A stretch of 64,000 nucleotides of DNA from an uncultured Lachnospiraceae bacterium (GTDB taxonomy: Bacteria; Bacillota; Clostridia; Lachnospirales; Lachnospiraceae), in NCBI GenBank assembly GCA_944381635.1, contig CALWLY010000014.1, positions 1-64,000 of the forward strand, read 5' to 3'. The notes beneath the pieces were generated by a model. The model was given only the letters and a program-made list of their open reading frames with translations, had not been told where the DNA came from and ran no database searches. Positions 1-8,538 of the stretch are shown in pieces (the first letter of the stretch is position 1; every line of letters begins with the position of its first letter). The position numbers were made by a program, and so were the translations under genes.

Positions 1-85
1 CTTAAGCAACAAGATGGATAATTCCTTACTGGCTGTAAGGGATATTAACCATAAATACATTGTAGTAGAAAGGAGAAAAGAAGAA

Positions 86-259
86 ATGATACCGAAAGAT
101 CCGGTAATGCTGTTAAGTTTTGTCAATTTAAAATTGCGTGATTTTTACGGAAGCCTGGAGGATTTATGCGAAGACCTGGATGTGTCGGAAAGCGAAATAA
201 CCGAAAAACTGGCAGGCTTGGATTATCATTACGACAGAGAAAAAAATCAGTTTGTCTGA
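86..259 (+). CDS. DUF4250 domain-containing protein
   Basis: A 57-residue protein of a small Clostridia-specific family (DUF4250) of unknown function. I recognise the opening MIPKDPVMLLSFVNLKLRDF and the acidic helix-turn-helix-like segment DLDVSESEITEKLAGLDYHY. The frame stays open upstream to an ATG at 14, but the ATG at 86 has an AAAGGAG site 10 nt before it and gives the usual family N-terminus, so I chose it. It lies 36 nt before a dehydrogenase gene on the same strand and may share its transcript. Family recognition is from memory; no activity can be inferred. Confidence 0.85.
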   Translation: MIPKDPVMLLSFVNLKLRDFYGSLEDLCEDLDVSESEITEKLAGLDYHYDREKNQFV

Positions 260-295
260 TTTTGTTTTAGCTTTTTATAAGGATAGGAGAAAAAA

Positions 296-1237
296 ATGAA
301 ACTGGTTGTTTTGGAACCCTTAGGGGTAGAAAAGGAAACACTTCTTGCCCTGGCGGAAGAAAAGCTGGGAGACCGGGCAGAAATCACGGTTTATGATACA
401 AGAGAAACGGATATAACAAAGATGGCGGAAAGAGCTGCAGAAGCGGATATACTGGTGCTGGCCAATCAGCCTCTTCCCGAGGAAGTGGTGCGGGAATGCA
501 AAAATCTGAAAATGATTTCCGTGGCTTTCACCGGGGTGGATCATATTCCTATGAAATATTGCAGAGAAAAAGGAATTCTGGTATGCAACTGCGCAGGATA
601 TTCCAATACGGCTGTCTCTGAGCTGGTATTTGGCATGGCGCTGAATCTGTACCGATACATTACTGAGTGCAACGAAGCAGTCAGAAAGGAGAAAGATAAA
701 ACCGGCCTGATCGGAATGGAGCTGGCAGGGAAAAAATTCGGCGTTATCGGAATGGGAGCTATCGGAACAAGAACCGCCGAGCTGGCAAAAGCCTTTGGAT
801 GTCAGGTATATGGCTATAACCGCAGTCCCAGACAGATTGACGGAGTGACTATGACAGATATGAAAACACTCCTTTCAGAATGTGATATCGTATCTCTACA
901 TGTGCCCCTTACCGAAGAGACAAGAGGACTGATCGGAGAAGAAAAACTGTCGTGGATGAAGCCGGAGGCTGTTTTGATCAATACCGCAAGAGGACCTGTG
1001 GTTGACAGTGCTGCTCTGGCAAAAGCTCTCAATGAAAACAGGATTGCGGGAGCGGCTGTGGATGTGTTTGAGATGGAGCCTCCGGTTCCGGCAGACCACC
1101 CGCTGCTTAGGGCTAAAAATGTGACAGCGACACCCCACGTGGCTTTTGCCACCAGGGAAGCTCTTTATAAAAGAGCTGGAATTGTCTTTGAAAATGTCAT
1201 AAAGTTTTTGGAAGGCAATCCGCAAAATGTTATGTAG
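296..1237 (+). CDS. D-2-hydroxyacid dehydrogenase (NAD-binding)
   Basis: A cytosolic NAD(P)-dependent D-isomer 2-hydroxyacid dehydrogenase of 313 residues, the usual length, that interconverts a 2-keto acid and its D-2-hydroxy acid. The Rossmann motif GMGAIG is near residue 150, the NTARGP segment with the catalytic Arg near 231, the Glu in FEMEPP near 260 and the catalytic His in TPHVAF near 278. The NAD domain is inserted in the substrate domain as expected. Whether the substrate is glycerate, lactate, phosphoglycerate or another acid cannot be told; no serine-biosynthesis gene is adjacent and there is no ACT domain, so classic SerA is unlikely. The start has an AGGAG site. The final codons are the first unit of a three-copy tandem repeat that continues past the stop. 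Confidence 0.9.
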   Translation: MKLVVLEPLGVEKETLLALAEEKLGDRAEITVYDTRETDITKMAERAAEADILVLANQPLPEEVVRECKNLKMISVAFTGVDHIPMKYCREKGILVCNCAGYSNTAVSELVFGMALNLYRYITECNEAVRKEKDKTGLIGMELAGKKFGVIGMGAIGTRTAELAKAFGCQVYGYNRSPRQIDGVTMTDMKTLLSECDIVSLHVPLTEETRGLIGEEKLSWMKPEAVLINTARGPVVDSAALAKALNENRIAGAAVDVFEMEPPVPADHPLLRAKNVTATPHVAFATREALYKRAGIVFENVIKFLEGNPQNVM

Positions 1238-1340
1238 CATGGCCGTATTTAAAAGGAAGTCCGCAAAACGTTATGTAGTAGGCTGTATTTAAAATGCAGC
1301 CAAAAAAATATTATGCAACGCGGCTGAATTCAAAAGGCGG
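1219..1340 (+). repeat. Three tandem ~41-bp imperfect repeats spanning a stop codon
   Basis: Units at 1219-1259, 1260-1299 and 1300-1340 share the pattern TCCGCAAAA-GTTATGTAG, then GGC-GTATTTAAAA-G. The first unit contains the last codons and stop of the dehydrogenase gene, the second is close to it and the third is more diverged. It looks like duplication of the gene's 3' end, with later copies non-coding. The rest of the gap to the deacetylase gene shows nothing further that I recognise. Confidence 0.8.
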
Positions 1341-1432
1341 TGCAGTTTTAGCTCACAGCAAGTGTGAATGTTCGTAATAAAATCTTATATCCTGCATATA
1401 TTGAACCAAGAAAGTATCAGGCAGGATGACGG

Positions 1433-2236
1433 ATGAATAGAAAAAGAAAAAAAGCAGTATTGCTGACAGGAATCATTCTGTTTTTGATACTGCTTTTTTT
1501 AGTGGAAAAACAGGAAAAAAGACAGGAAACGGCTTCCATGGCCAACGCTTTTCTGAAAGAAGATGAAGGACAGCAGGAGGCATCCTCTGAAAGAAGCGAG
1601 ACTGCGGACGCTACCCCGGAAAATCCTTCCGGAGAAAAAGAGAATAGAGAGGAAAAGAAAAAGGGCGTATCTTCGGGGCAAAAGGGGAAAATAGCGTTGA
1701 CTTTCGACGACGGGCCATCACCCCGGTATACGCCCATTCTTTTAGATGGTCTGGCGGAGAGGAACGTAAAAGCAACCTTTTTTGTCACCGGTGAAAATGC
1801 CGAAAAGTACCCGGATATTGTGCGGCGCGAGAGCGAGGAAGGTCACCTGGTGGGAAATCACACCTACCATCATGTGCAGCTCACCGATACCAATCAGGAG
1901 CAGTTTCGGGAAGAAATCACTATGACAAATGAAAAAATCCGGGAAATTACGGGAAAAGAGGTAAATTTCATTCGTCCGCCGTACGGTTCCTGGGATAAAC
2001 GTTATGAGACGGAGCTGAATATGTTTCCGGTTCTGTGGGATGTGGATCCGCTGGACTGGTGTACGGAAAATGTGGATGCTGTGGTGAAAAACATTGTGAC
2101 CAAAACAAAAGAAAACGATATTATCCTTCTCCATGACATGTATCCAAGCAGCGTGACGGCAGCACTGCAGGCTGTGGATATTTTAAAGGAGCAGGGATAT
2201 GAATTTGTCACGGTGGAAGAGATTTTGTTTGACTGA
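1433..2236 (+). CDS. Membrane-anchored polysaccharide deacetylase (NodB domain)
   Basis: A 267-residue exported carbohydrate esterase family 4 protein that probably removes acetyl groups from peptidoglycan or another surface glycan. Residues 1-25 are a basic start plus one hydrophobic segment, so it is likely anchored outside the membrane. Residues 35-80 are a charged Glu/Lys/Ser linker. The NodB domain then shows all main motifs: TFDDGPS with the Asp pair near residue 94, the metal-binding His pair in HTYHH near 143, RPPYGSWD, and the final LHDMYPSS. It sits alone between unrelated genes. The start at 1433 has an AGGA site 6 nt upstream and directly precedes the lysine/arginine-rich signal anchor. 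The exact substrate is not visible. Confidence 0.9.
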   Translation: MNRKRKKAVLLTGIILFLILLFLVEKQEKRQETASMANAFLKEDEGQQEASSERSETADATPENPSGEKENREEKKKGVSSGQKGKIALTFDDGPSPRYTPILLDGLAERNVKATFFVTGENAEKYPDIVRRESEEGHLVGNHTYHHVQLTDTNQEQFREEITMTNEKIREITGKEVNFIRPPYGSWDKRYETELNMFPVLWDVDPLDWCTENVDAVVKNIVTKTKENDIILLHDMYPSSVTAALQAVDILKEQGYEFVTVEEILFD

Positions 2237-2375
2237 GATTTTGCCTGAAACTGAAAAGAAAAACACTTTTTGAAGTCTTTATTTTTATAAAAAAAGCTTT
2301 TATACTGGTAAAAGGAGGGGCTTCATCTTCCGGGGAATAAAATAAAAAAGTTAACGGAAAAGGGGAAAACAGTAG

Positions 2376-3818
2376 ATGGAATACGACAGACAGATAAAAG
2401 AGGCAGCGAAGACACTGCATTCAAGGCAGGATTTTGCCAATCTTATGCTGAAAATTTTAAATCCTCTGAAACCTTATTACAGTGCGGGAGGTGCGCAGCT
2501 GAAAATCGGATATACCAGCGCACATTATGAGGATGAAAGTGCATGGATGGAAGGATTTTCAAGACCCTTGTGGGGACTGGCGGGCTTCTGGGCAGGGGGA
2601 AGCACAGATGAGGAATTTGAGATCTTATATCGAAAAGGACTGGCGGCGGGAACAAATCCGAAATCTTCCGAATATTGGGGGAAATGCCGGGATTACGACC
2701 AGAGGCTTGTGGAGATGGCAGCTTTGGCTTTTGCCATCATGATGGCGCCGCAGGTTGTGTGGAATCCTCTCACAAAAGAAGAAAAAACAAATCTGGCAGA
2801 GTGGCTGGGGCAGATCAATGAAAATAAATGCTGCGACTGCAACTGGCGCTTTTTCCACATTCTTGTAAATATTGCGCTGAAAAAGGCGGGAATGCCCTGG
2901 GATGAGGAAGGGCTAAAGAGCAGCCTTGATTTTATTGAGTCCTGTTACATTGGCGACGGCTGGTATGTGGACGGGGAAAACGGTCAGGCGGACTATTATG
3001 TGCCATTTGCCATGGAATTTTATGGGATTCTATATGCGGTTGTCATGAAAGAGGAAGACCCGGAACGATCCAGAGCCTATCTTGAGAGAGCCGAGAAATT
3101 CGGAAAGGATTTTGTATACTGGTTCAGTGAGGACGGCAGCGCCCTTCCCTACGGGCGCTCTCTGACCTACCGGTTTGCCCAGGCGGCTTTTTATTCCGCA
3201 TGTGTGATGGCTCACATTGAGCCGCTTCCCCTTCCGGTCATGAAGGGAATCATTGTGCGGCATTTACAGTACTGGATGGATAAGCCTATTTTTGACCATG
3301 CAGGACTTTTGACTCTTGGTTATGGCTACCCGAATCTTCAAATGACAGAAAGCTATAATGCACCGGGGTCTCCTTACTGGGCAATGAAAATTTTTGCCTG
3401 TTTGGCACTGCCGAAAGAGGACGAGTTCTGGAACGTGCAGGTGGCCAATCTGCCGGTTTTGGAAAAGCAAAAGCTGCTGCGTAAAGCAGATATGATTATC
3501 CAAAGAAGAGAAAATGGAAATGTGGTTGCTTTGCCGGGAGGGCGTTTGCTGGAGAGAGTGCATACTCATACGGAAGAGAAGTATGCCAAATTTTCCTACT
3601 CTACTAAATATGCGTTCAGTGTGACACATTCCAACGCAAATTTTCAGGAAGCGGATCCGGACAGATGCAGCGTGAGAATAAGAAAGGGGGAAGGGAAAGA
3701 AGAAGGAAAAAGACCGGACCCCAATACCAATCTTCTCTGGAGCAAGACGGTGATACCCGTTGCGGAATATAACATTCATAAAGGGAGAAACGAACTGGAG
3801 ACAGAAGTGATTTATTGA
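2376..3818 (+). CDS. DUF2264 domain-containing protein
   Basis: A 480-residue soluble protein of the DUF2264 family, whose members look like alpha/alpha-toroid glycan-active proteins but lack an agreed activity. The N-terminal signature (SAGGAQLKIG, ESAWMEGFSRPLWGLAGFWAGG), the middle NWRFFHILVNIALKK and the DGENGQADYYVPFAM segment are clear. No signal peptide is seen, so a cytosolic role on an imported oligosaccharide is plausible. Family members I recall are nearer 600 residues. Here the segment after FSVTHSNANFQEADPDR is short and Lys/Glu-rich, then the chain ends LLWSKTVIPVAEYNIHKG, so an internal loss before the C-terminal beta domain is possible. The GGGG site lies 10 nt before the start. 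The following 165 bp are purine-rich with no gene. Confidence 0.8.
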   Translation: MEYDRQIKEAAKTLHSRQDFANLMLKILNPLKPYYSAGGAQLKIGYTSAHYEDESAWMEGFSRPLWGLAGFWAGGSTDEEFEILYRKGLAAGTNPKSSEYWGKCRDYDQRLVEMAALAFAIMMAPQVVWNPLTKEEKTNLAEWLGQINENKCCDCNWRFFHILVNIALKKAGMPWDEEGLKSSLDFIESCYIGDGWYVDGENGQADYYVPFAMEFYGILYAVVMKEEDPERSRAYLERAEKFGKDFVYWFSEDGSALPYGRSLTYRFAQAAFYSACVMAHIEPLPLPVMKGIIVRHLQYWMDKPIFDHAGLLTLGYGYPNLQMTESYNAPGSPYWAMKIFACLALPKEDEFWNVQVANLPVLEKQKLLRKADMIIQRRENGNVVALPGGRLLERVHTHTEEKYAKFSYSTKYAFSVTHSNANFQEADPDRCSVRIRKGEGKEEGKRPDPNTNLLWSKTVIPVAEYNIHKGRNELETEVIY

Positions 3819-3983
3819 AGAATGCAGGAAAGAATACGGAAAAGAAGGAATGCGGAAAAGAAAGGACAGGGAAAAGAAAGATAGTGACGGCGGCTGCGTA
3901 AGGTGGTATGATTCCTTTAGAAAGTTCCTGAAAAAACGGTGCGGCAGCATTGGAAAAGACATGACGGCAAAAGGTGAAAAAGT

Positions 3984-5369
3984 ATGGATTTATTTGAATA
4001 TATGAGAGAAACCAACAAGGAAAAAGAATCTCCGCTGGCAGCCAGACTTCGGCCCACCACGCTGGAGGAAGTGGTAGGGCAGCAGCATATCATCGGAAAG
4101 GATAAGCTGCTTTACCGTGCCATCAAGGCGGACAAGCTGAGTTCCATTATTTTTTACGGACCTCCCGGAACCGGGAAAACCACGCTGGCCAAGGTGATTG
4201 CCAACACCACCAGCGCGGAGTTTACCCAGATTAACGCCACCGTGGCCGGCAAAAAAGACATGGAAGAAGTGGTAAAAAAAGCCAAGGATCTGCAGGGAAT
4301 GTACGGGAAAAAGACCATTCTTTTCATCGACGAGATTCATCGGTTCAACAAAAGCCAGCAGGATTATCTGCTTCCTTTTGTGGAAGACGGAACCATCATT
4401 TTAATCGGTGCAACCACGGAAAATCCCTATTTTGAAGTGAACGGAGCTCTTATTTCCCGCTCCATTATTTTTGAACTGAAGCCTCTTTCCACAGAAGATA
4501 TCAAAGAGCTTTTAAAACGGGCGGTGTATGATAAGAGTAAAGGAATGGGAGCCTATGACGCAGAAATTGACGAGGAAGCGCTTGACTTTCTGGCGGATAT
4601 TGCCGGAGGAGACGCCAGACATGCTCTGAATGCCGTAGAGCTTGGCATTATGACTACCGAAAGAAGTGCGGACGGCAAAATTCACATCACACTGGATGTG
4701 GCCCAGGAATGTATTCAGAAAAGAGCGGTAAAGTACGATAAGGACGGAGATAACCATTATGATACCATCTCTGCTTTTATCAAAAGCATGAGAGGCTCTG
4801 ACCCGGATGCCGCGGTCTATTACCTGGCAAAAATGCTTTATGCAGGGGAGAGTGTAACCTTTATCGCCAGAAGAATCATGATCTGTGCTTCGGAAGATGT
4901 GGGAAATGCCGATCCTCAGGCACTGCAGGTTGCGGTGAGCGCAGCTTTAGCCGTGGAAAGAGTGGGGATGCCGGAATCGCAGATTATTCTGGCTCATGCG
5001 GCAGCCTATGTGGCCTGCGCACCGAAAAGCAACGCGGCGGTCTGCGCCATCGATGAAGCCATGAGAACTGTGGCGGAAACGGGAAATCTTCCGGTTCCTC
5101 CTCACCTTCAGGACGCACACTATAAAGGAGCAGCGAAATTGGGACATGGATTAGATTACAAATATGCACATAATTATCCGAACAATTATGTGAAACAGCA
5201 GTATCTTCCCTACGAATTGAGCGGAAAAGAGTTTTACCGTCCTTCCGGAAACGGCTATGAGGCTAAAATCAGGGAGCATATGAAACGGATTAAGTCAGAA
5301 GCGGAAGATTACGAAAGAAAAACTGAAAAAGAAAACAGCCGGAAAGATGCAGGAAAATCCGGGGAATAA
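3984..5369 (+). CDS. rarA: Replication-associated recombination protein A (RarA/MgsA AAA ATPase)
   Basis: A 461-residue AAA+ ATPase related to clamp loaders and RuvB that acts at stalled replication forks. Residues 18-40 (ARLRPTTLEEVVGQQHI) are the family signature, Walker A GPPGTGKTT is near residue 58, Walker B FIDEIHRFNKSQQD near 112, and sensor 1 GATTENPYFEVN and the tetramerising C-terminal domain (DAHYKGAAKLGHG) follow. Length is typical. It is transcribed alone; a strong hairpin terminator follows directly. The start has AAGGTG upstream. The Lys/Glu-rich tail of about 30 residues is probably disordered. Confidence 0.95.
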   Translation: MDLFEYMRETNKEKESPLAARLRPTTLEEVVGQQHIIGKDKLLYRAIKADKLSSIIFYGPPGTGKTTLAKVIANTTSAEFTQINATVAGKKDMEEVVKKAKDLQGMYGKKTILFIDEIHRFNKSQQDYLLPFVEDGTIILIGATTENPYFEVNGALISRSIIFELKPLSTEDIKELLKRAVYDKSKGMGAYDAEIDEEALDFLADIAGGDARHALNAVELGIMTTERSADGKIHITLDVAQECIQKRAVKYDKDGDNHYDTISAFIKSMRGSDPDAAVYYLAKMLYAGESVTFIARRIMICASEDVGNADPQALQVAVSAALAVERVGMPESQIILAHAAAYVACAPKSNAAVCAIDEAMRTVAETGNLPVPPHLQDAHYKGAAKLGHGLDYKYAHNYPNNYVKQQYLPYELSGKEFYRPSGNGYEAKIREHMKRIKSEAEDYERKTEKENSRKDAGKSGE

Positions 5370-5376
5370 AAGACGA

Positions 5377-5419
5377 GTGCTGCAAAACCAGAGGGAAATG
5401 TTTTGCAGCACCTTTTTTT
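5377..5419 (+). terminator. Rho-independent terminator after rarA
   Basis: Perfect 12-bp stem GTGCTGCAAAAC / GTTTTGCAGCAC (5377-5388, 5400-5411) followed by seven T. The other strand has an A/T-rich run beyond the stem too, so it may also end the leftward operon whose last gene stops at 5418. The GTGCTGCAAAA arm recurs in other hairpins of this window. Confidence 0.9.
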
Positions 5420-5933
5420 AAAATAATACCGAAGTAAGATACTGATAAATTTCTTTATTTTTTTTCTGCCAGTTGTCACAGATTGAGATAGCCAGTTCCT
5501 TGGTGGGAACAGAGATTTTGATATTGACCAGATCGATATCTTTGTCCTTTGCCACAAGTTCCGCCTCAAATTCACCGTTTACGGATTTATAATAGTTGGC
5601 CTGGATAGAAGATTCGTTGCGCATCTCCAGTTCGTGCAGATTCAGATATTCCTGAATGTCGGCCTTGATGGCATCGCTGATGCGGTTCTCGAAATAGTGA
5701 AGAGTTTCCCGGCCTTCCGGTGTGATCTGCAGATGCGTGCGGTTTACAATGGTCTTTGCATCGGCAAGTCCGTTTTCCGTAAGCTCTGAAATGGCCTGCT
5801 GCAGAGTCAGAAAGCTGGTATATTCTTTTTCCAGTATAAAATCACTGACCTGTGCCTTGGTCAGCGGAAACGTTACCCGGTCAAGCAGGTAAAGTACGAT
5901 CAGTTTATATAAAGTCAATGGTTCCTGATTCAT
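5418..5933 (-). CDS. DUF4364 family protein, winged-helix regulator-like
   Basis: A 171-residue protein of the DUF4364 family, common in Clostridia. Residues 1-75 (LTLYKLIVLYLLDRVTFPLTKAQVSDFILEKEY, then TLQQAISELTENGLADAK) resemble a PadR/MarR-like winged helix, so a DNA-binding role is likely but unproven. The second half is an alpha/beta domain ending CDNWQKKNKEIYQYL. The frame could start at 5942, but the GGGG site is only 2 nt before that ATG. The ATG at 5933 has proper spacing and forms an ATGA overlap with the stop of the upstream radical SAM gene, which argues for translational coupling. Confidence 0.85.
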   Translation of the reverse strand: MNQEPLTLYKLIVLYLLDRVTFPLTKAQVSDFILEKEYTSFLTLQQAISELTENGLADAKTIVNRTHLQITPEGRETLHYFENRISDAIKADIQEYLNLHELEMRNESSIQANYYKSVNGEFEAELVAKDKDIDLVNIKISVPTKELAISICDNWQKKNKEIYQYLTSVLF

Positions 5934-6949
5934 AGTAAACATTCCCCTTTCTTTTCATTTTCGGACAGGTTTTGCAGACTGCCCTGAAGGATACCCTGCT
6001 CTTTCAGGAAGCGGTGCAGAGTATTCAGAATGTTCCGTTTGTTTCGAGTGTAAAGAGGAGCGATCAGCAGGTCTTTTGGCCCGTCTCCTGTCAGACGGTG
6101 AATGGTAATATCCGGGGAAAGACGGCCGATACACTGGGCTGTGAGAGAAATATATTCCTCCTGGGAAAGCACAGGACATTCTCCTTTTTCATACAAGGTC
6201 GCCAGGTCGGTTCCCTTTAAAATGTGCAGAAGAGCCAGCTTAATGCCAAAAGGATGGATTTCGTTCATAGCCTGAATGCTCTCAAAAACATTCTGCGCAT
6301 TCTCACCCGGAAGACCGAGGATCAGGTGCACGATAAAAGGAATTTTTCTTTCATGAAGTTCTTCTGCGGCCTTCAAGAAGACCGGGTAAGAATAACCCCG
6401 GCGGATAAAGGCGGCAGTGGATTCGTGAATCGTCTGAAGGCCCAGTTCCACCCAGATAAACTTGTGGGGGAAAGAAGTCTGCAGGTTACTGAGAAGCTGC
6501 AAGACTTCCGGAGGAAGACAGTCCGGGCGTGTGGCAATGGAAATGCCGGCCACAGATTCGCACATAAGAGCCTGCGTAAACAGCTTTTTCAGATAGGGAA
6601 GGGGACCGTATGTGTTGGTATAGGCCTGAAAATAGGCGATGTAGCGGCCGCCGATTTTTTTATCACCGAAAAGAGAAAGTCCCTGTTGAATCTGAGTTTC
6701 AACATCAGGGACATTTCTCAGCTTTACGGCAAACTCGCCGCTGCCGCCTGCACTGCAGAAAATACAGCCGCCGCTGCCGGCGGTACCGTCTCTGTTGGGG
6801 CAGGTAAAACCGGCGTCGATGGCAATTTTATAAAGCTTCTCCCCATAAGTGTTTTTACACCAGGCATCCAGCGAATAATACGGCTTTCCGTGCCACTGGG
6901 GAGGAAGCTGGCTGTAAAAGGAAGAATTTCCGGCAAAATCTTTTCCCAT
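5930..6949 (-). CDS. TIGR01212 family radical SAM protein (YhcC-like)
   Basis: A 339-residue radical SAM enzyme of the YhcC/TIGR01212 group. The cluster-binding cysteines lie in DAGFTCPNRDGTAGSGGCIFC near residues 49-64, the wider spacing typical of this group, followed by the glycine-rich GGSGEF. IATRPDCLPPEVLQLL and ELGLQTIHESTAAFIRRGYSY are further family motifs. The physiological reaction is not established; Fe-S dependence fits an anaerobe. It is the middle gene of a tight leftward operon: 5 nt after malic enzyme and ATGA-overlapping the DUF4364 gene. No good ribosome site precedes it, so translation is probably coupled. Confidence 0.9.
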   Translation of the reverse strand: MGKDFAGNSSFYSQLPPQWHGKPYYSLDAWCKNTYGEKLYKIAIDAGFTCPNRDGTAGSGGCIFCSAGGSGEFAVKLRNVPDVETQIQQGLSLFGDKKIGGRYIAYFQAYTNTYGPLPYLKKLFTQALMCESVAGISIATRPDCLPPEVLQLLSNLQTSFPHKFIWVELGLQTIHESTAAFIRRGYSYPVFLKAAEELHERKIPFIVHLILGLPGENAQNVFESIQAMNEIHPFGIKLALLHILKGTDLATLYEKGECPVLSQEEYISLTAQCIGRLSPDITIHRLTGDGPKDLLIAPLYTRNKRNILNTLHRFLKEQGILQGSLQNLSENEKKGECLL

Positions 6950-6954
6950 GGCGA

Positions 6955-8109
6955 TTAACGGCGGATGTGGCTTTTTACCGCTTCTGCCACAACCTCTGCC
7001 ACTTTGGGATTAAAAGCTTCCGGCATGATATTGTCCTCGTTTAATTCCTCTTCCGGAACAAGGCCGGCGATAGCCTTGGCTGCCGCCAGTTTCATCTCTT
7101 CTGTAATGTGAGTAGCGCGTCCTTCCAGGGCACCGCGGAAAATTCCCGGGAATGCGACTACATTGTTGACCTGATTCGGAAAATCGCTGCGGCCGGTGCC
7201 TACAACTTTGGCGCCGGCTTCCTTAGCCAGATCCGGCATGATTTCCGGAACGGGATTTGCCATGGCAAACAGAATAGCATCCGGATTCATGGAAGCTACC
7301 ATTTCCTTGGACACGATTCCGGGAGCGGAGACACCTACAAAAATATCGGCTCCTTTCATAGCGTCAGCCAGAGAACCTTTTTCCTGGAAAGGATTGGTGA
7401 TCTCCATCATTTTTTCCTGCATCCAGTTGAGATTTTCACTTTGCTTGTGGAGAATTCCCGCTTTATCGCAGAGAATCACGTTGGTAAAACCATAAGTGAG
7501 AAGCAGCCGCGCAATGGCAATTCCTGCGCTTCCTGCGCCGTTGACAACCACCTTGCAGTCTTCTTTTTTCTTGCCTGTCACTTTCAGGGCGTTGATGATG
7601 CCGGCAAGTACGACGATAGCGGTTCCGTGCTGGTCATCATGAAAAACGGGGATATCCAGAATTTCATTGAGACGCTCCTCAATTTCAAAACATCTGGGAG
7701 CGCTGATATCCTCCAGATTGATGCCGCCGAAAGCAGGAGCAATCCAGGTTACCGCCTTGATGATTTCCTCGGTATCCTGTGTATCAAGACAGATGGGCAC
7801 AGCGTTGACACCGCCGAATTCCTTGAATAACACTGCTTTTCCTTCCATAACAGGCATGGCAGCTTCGGGACCGATATTTCCCAGTCCTAAAACCGCAGAA
7901 CCGTCAGAAACAACGGCAACCGTGTTGGCTTTCATCGTATATGTATAGGCAGCCTCTTTATTCTGGGCAATTACCTTGCAGGGCTCTGCCACACCGGGAG
8001 TGTAGGCTAAAGACAGAGCTTCCCTTGTTTTAACAGGTACTTTGGACACGGTTTCCAGTTTTCCGTTCCATTCTTCGTGCAGTTTCAATGCTTTTTCACT
8101 TGTCGTCAT
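6955..8109 (-). CDS. NAD(P)-dependent malic enzyme (oxaloacetate-decarboxylating)
   Basis: A 384-residue cytosolic malic enzyme that oxidatively decarboxylates malate to pyruvate with a divalent metal. The short bacterial form is clear from YTPGVAEPCKVI, the metal/substrate region NLEDISAPRCFEIEERL and PVFHDDQHGTAIVVLAG, and the dinucleotide fold VVNGAGSAGIAIARL; no phosphotransacetylase domain is fused. Cofactor preference cannot be read. Two starts are possible: GTG at 8121, almost on top of the AAGGA site, or ATG at 8109, 14 nt after it; I chose ATG. It heads a leftward operon with the radical SAM and DUF4364 genes. Its probable leader is about 360 nt and holds two copies of a structured repeat, so post-initiation control is plausible. 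Confidence 0.92.
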   Translation of the reverse strand: MTTSEKALKLHEEWNGKLETVSKVPVKTREALSLAYTPGVAEPCKVIAQNKEAAYTYTMKANTVAVVSDGSAVLGLGNIGPEAAMPVMEGKAVLFKEFGGVNAVPICLDTQDTEEIIKAVTWIAPAFGGINLEDISAPRCFEIEERLNEILDIPVFHDDQHGTAIVVLAGIINALKVTGKKKEDCKVVVNGAGSAGIAIARLLLTYGFTNVILCDKAGILHKQSENLNWMQEKMMEITNPFQEKGSLADAMKGADIFVGVSAPGIVSKEMVASMNPDAILFAMANPVPEIMPDLAKEAGAKVVGTGRSDFPNQVNNVVAFPGIFRGALEGRATHITEEMKLAAAKAIAGLVPEEELNEDNIMPEAFNPKVAEVVAEAVKSHIRR

Positions 8110-8166
8110 GGCGGTTGTCACTTTCCTTCTTTATTTTATTTTTTCGTTTTTTACAGTTCGAAACCT

Positions 8167-8307
8167 GCTGGATTACATTGTGCGAAGCACCCTGCAATCC
8201 AGCCGCATTCGAAACCTGCTAAGGGCAGCTTTCTCATGGGTGGCGGGTTGTAAAATCATGCATTCTCATGCAAGCATGAAAAATGGGATAAAGATGACTT
8301 TCAACCC
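8167..8307 (-). repeat. Structured repeat, copy nearest malic enzyme
   Basis: The first 115 nt (8167-8281) match the second copy at 8338 with one difference (8220). Read on the minus strand it folds as GGGTTG...CAACCC enclosing TCATGC...GCATGA, then CTGC...GCAG, then a long hairpin GCTGGATTGCA / TGTAATCCAGC capped by GTGC-TTC-GCAC. It ends 58 nt before the start of malic enzyme. It has no coding potential. It may be a cis-acting RNA or a MITE-type element. Confidence 0.8.
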
Positions 8308-8337
8308 AGTATAGAGATATGCAAAGCCGATGATACC

Positions 8338-8468
8338 GCTGGATTACATTGTGCGAAGCACCCTGCAATCCAGCCGCATTCGAAACCTGCCAAGGGCAGC
8401 TTTCTCATGGGTGGCGGGTTGTAAAATCATGCATTCTCATGCAAGCATGAAATGCATGACTTTCAACC
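8338..8468 (-). repeat. Structured repeat, promoter-proximal copy
   Basis: Second copy, 171 bp from the first. It is flanked by a 9-bp inverted repeat GATGATACC (8329-8337) / GGTATCATC (8471-8479) that the other copy lacks. The small hairpin here is CTGCC-CTT-GGCAG; the one difference between copies falls in this stem. On the minus strand it begins about where transcription from the predicted promoter should start. Confidence 0.8.
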
Positions 8469-8476
8469 CTGGTATC

Positions 8477-8505
8477 ATCATATAATATTTAGCGTTTTGA
8501 ATCAA
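8477..8505 (-). promoter_or_regulatory. Predicted promoter of the malic enzyme operon
   Basis: On the minus strand, TTGATT (8505-8500) and TATGAT (8482-8477) are separated by 17 bp. The predicted start, near 8470, coincides with the first base of the structured repeat. The -10 overlaps the 9-bp inverted repeat that flanks the repeat copy. Confidence 0.55.
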
Positions 8506-8538
8506 GATAAACGGAAATTTTCGTTGTTGGTCATTCAG

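Noticed and set aside
6224-6958. 244-codon plus-strand frame opposite the radical SAM gene
   Set aside because: It is the mirror of a well-supported gene, with no ribosome site or recognisable domain.
8206-8220. TTCGAA motif resembling a tRNA T-arm in the malic enzyme leader repeats
   Set aside because: No acceptor stem, D-arm or anticodon arm can be placed around it, and both copies keep other stems instead.
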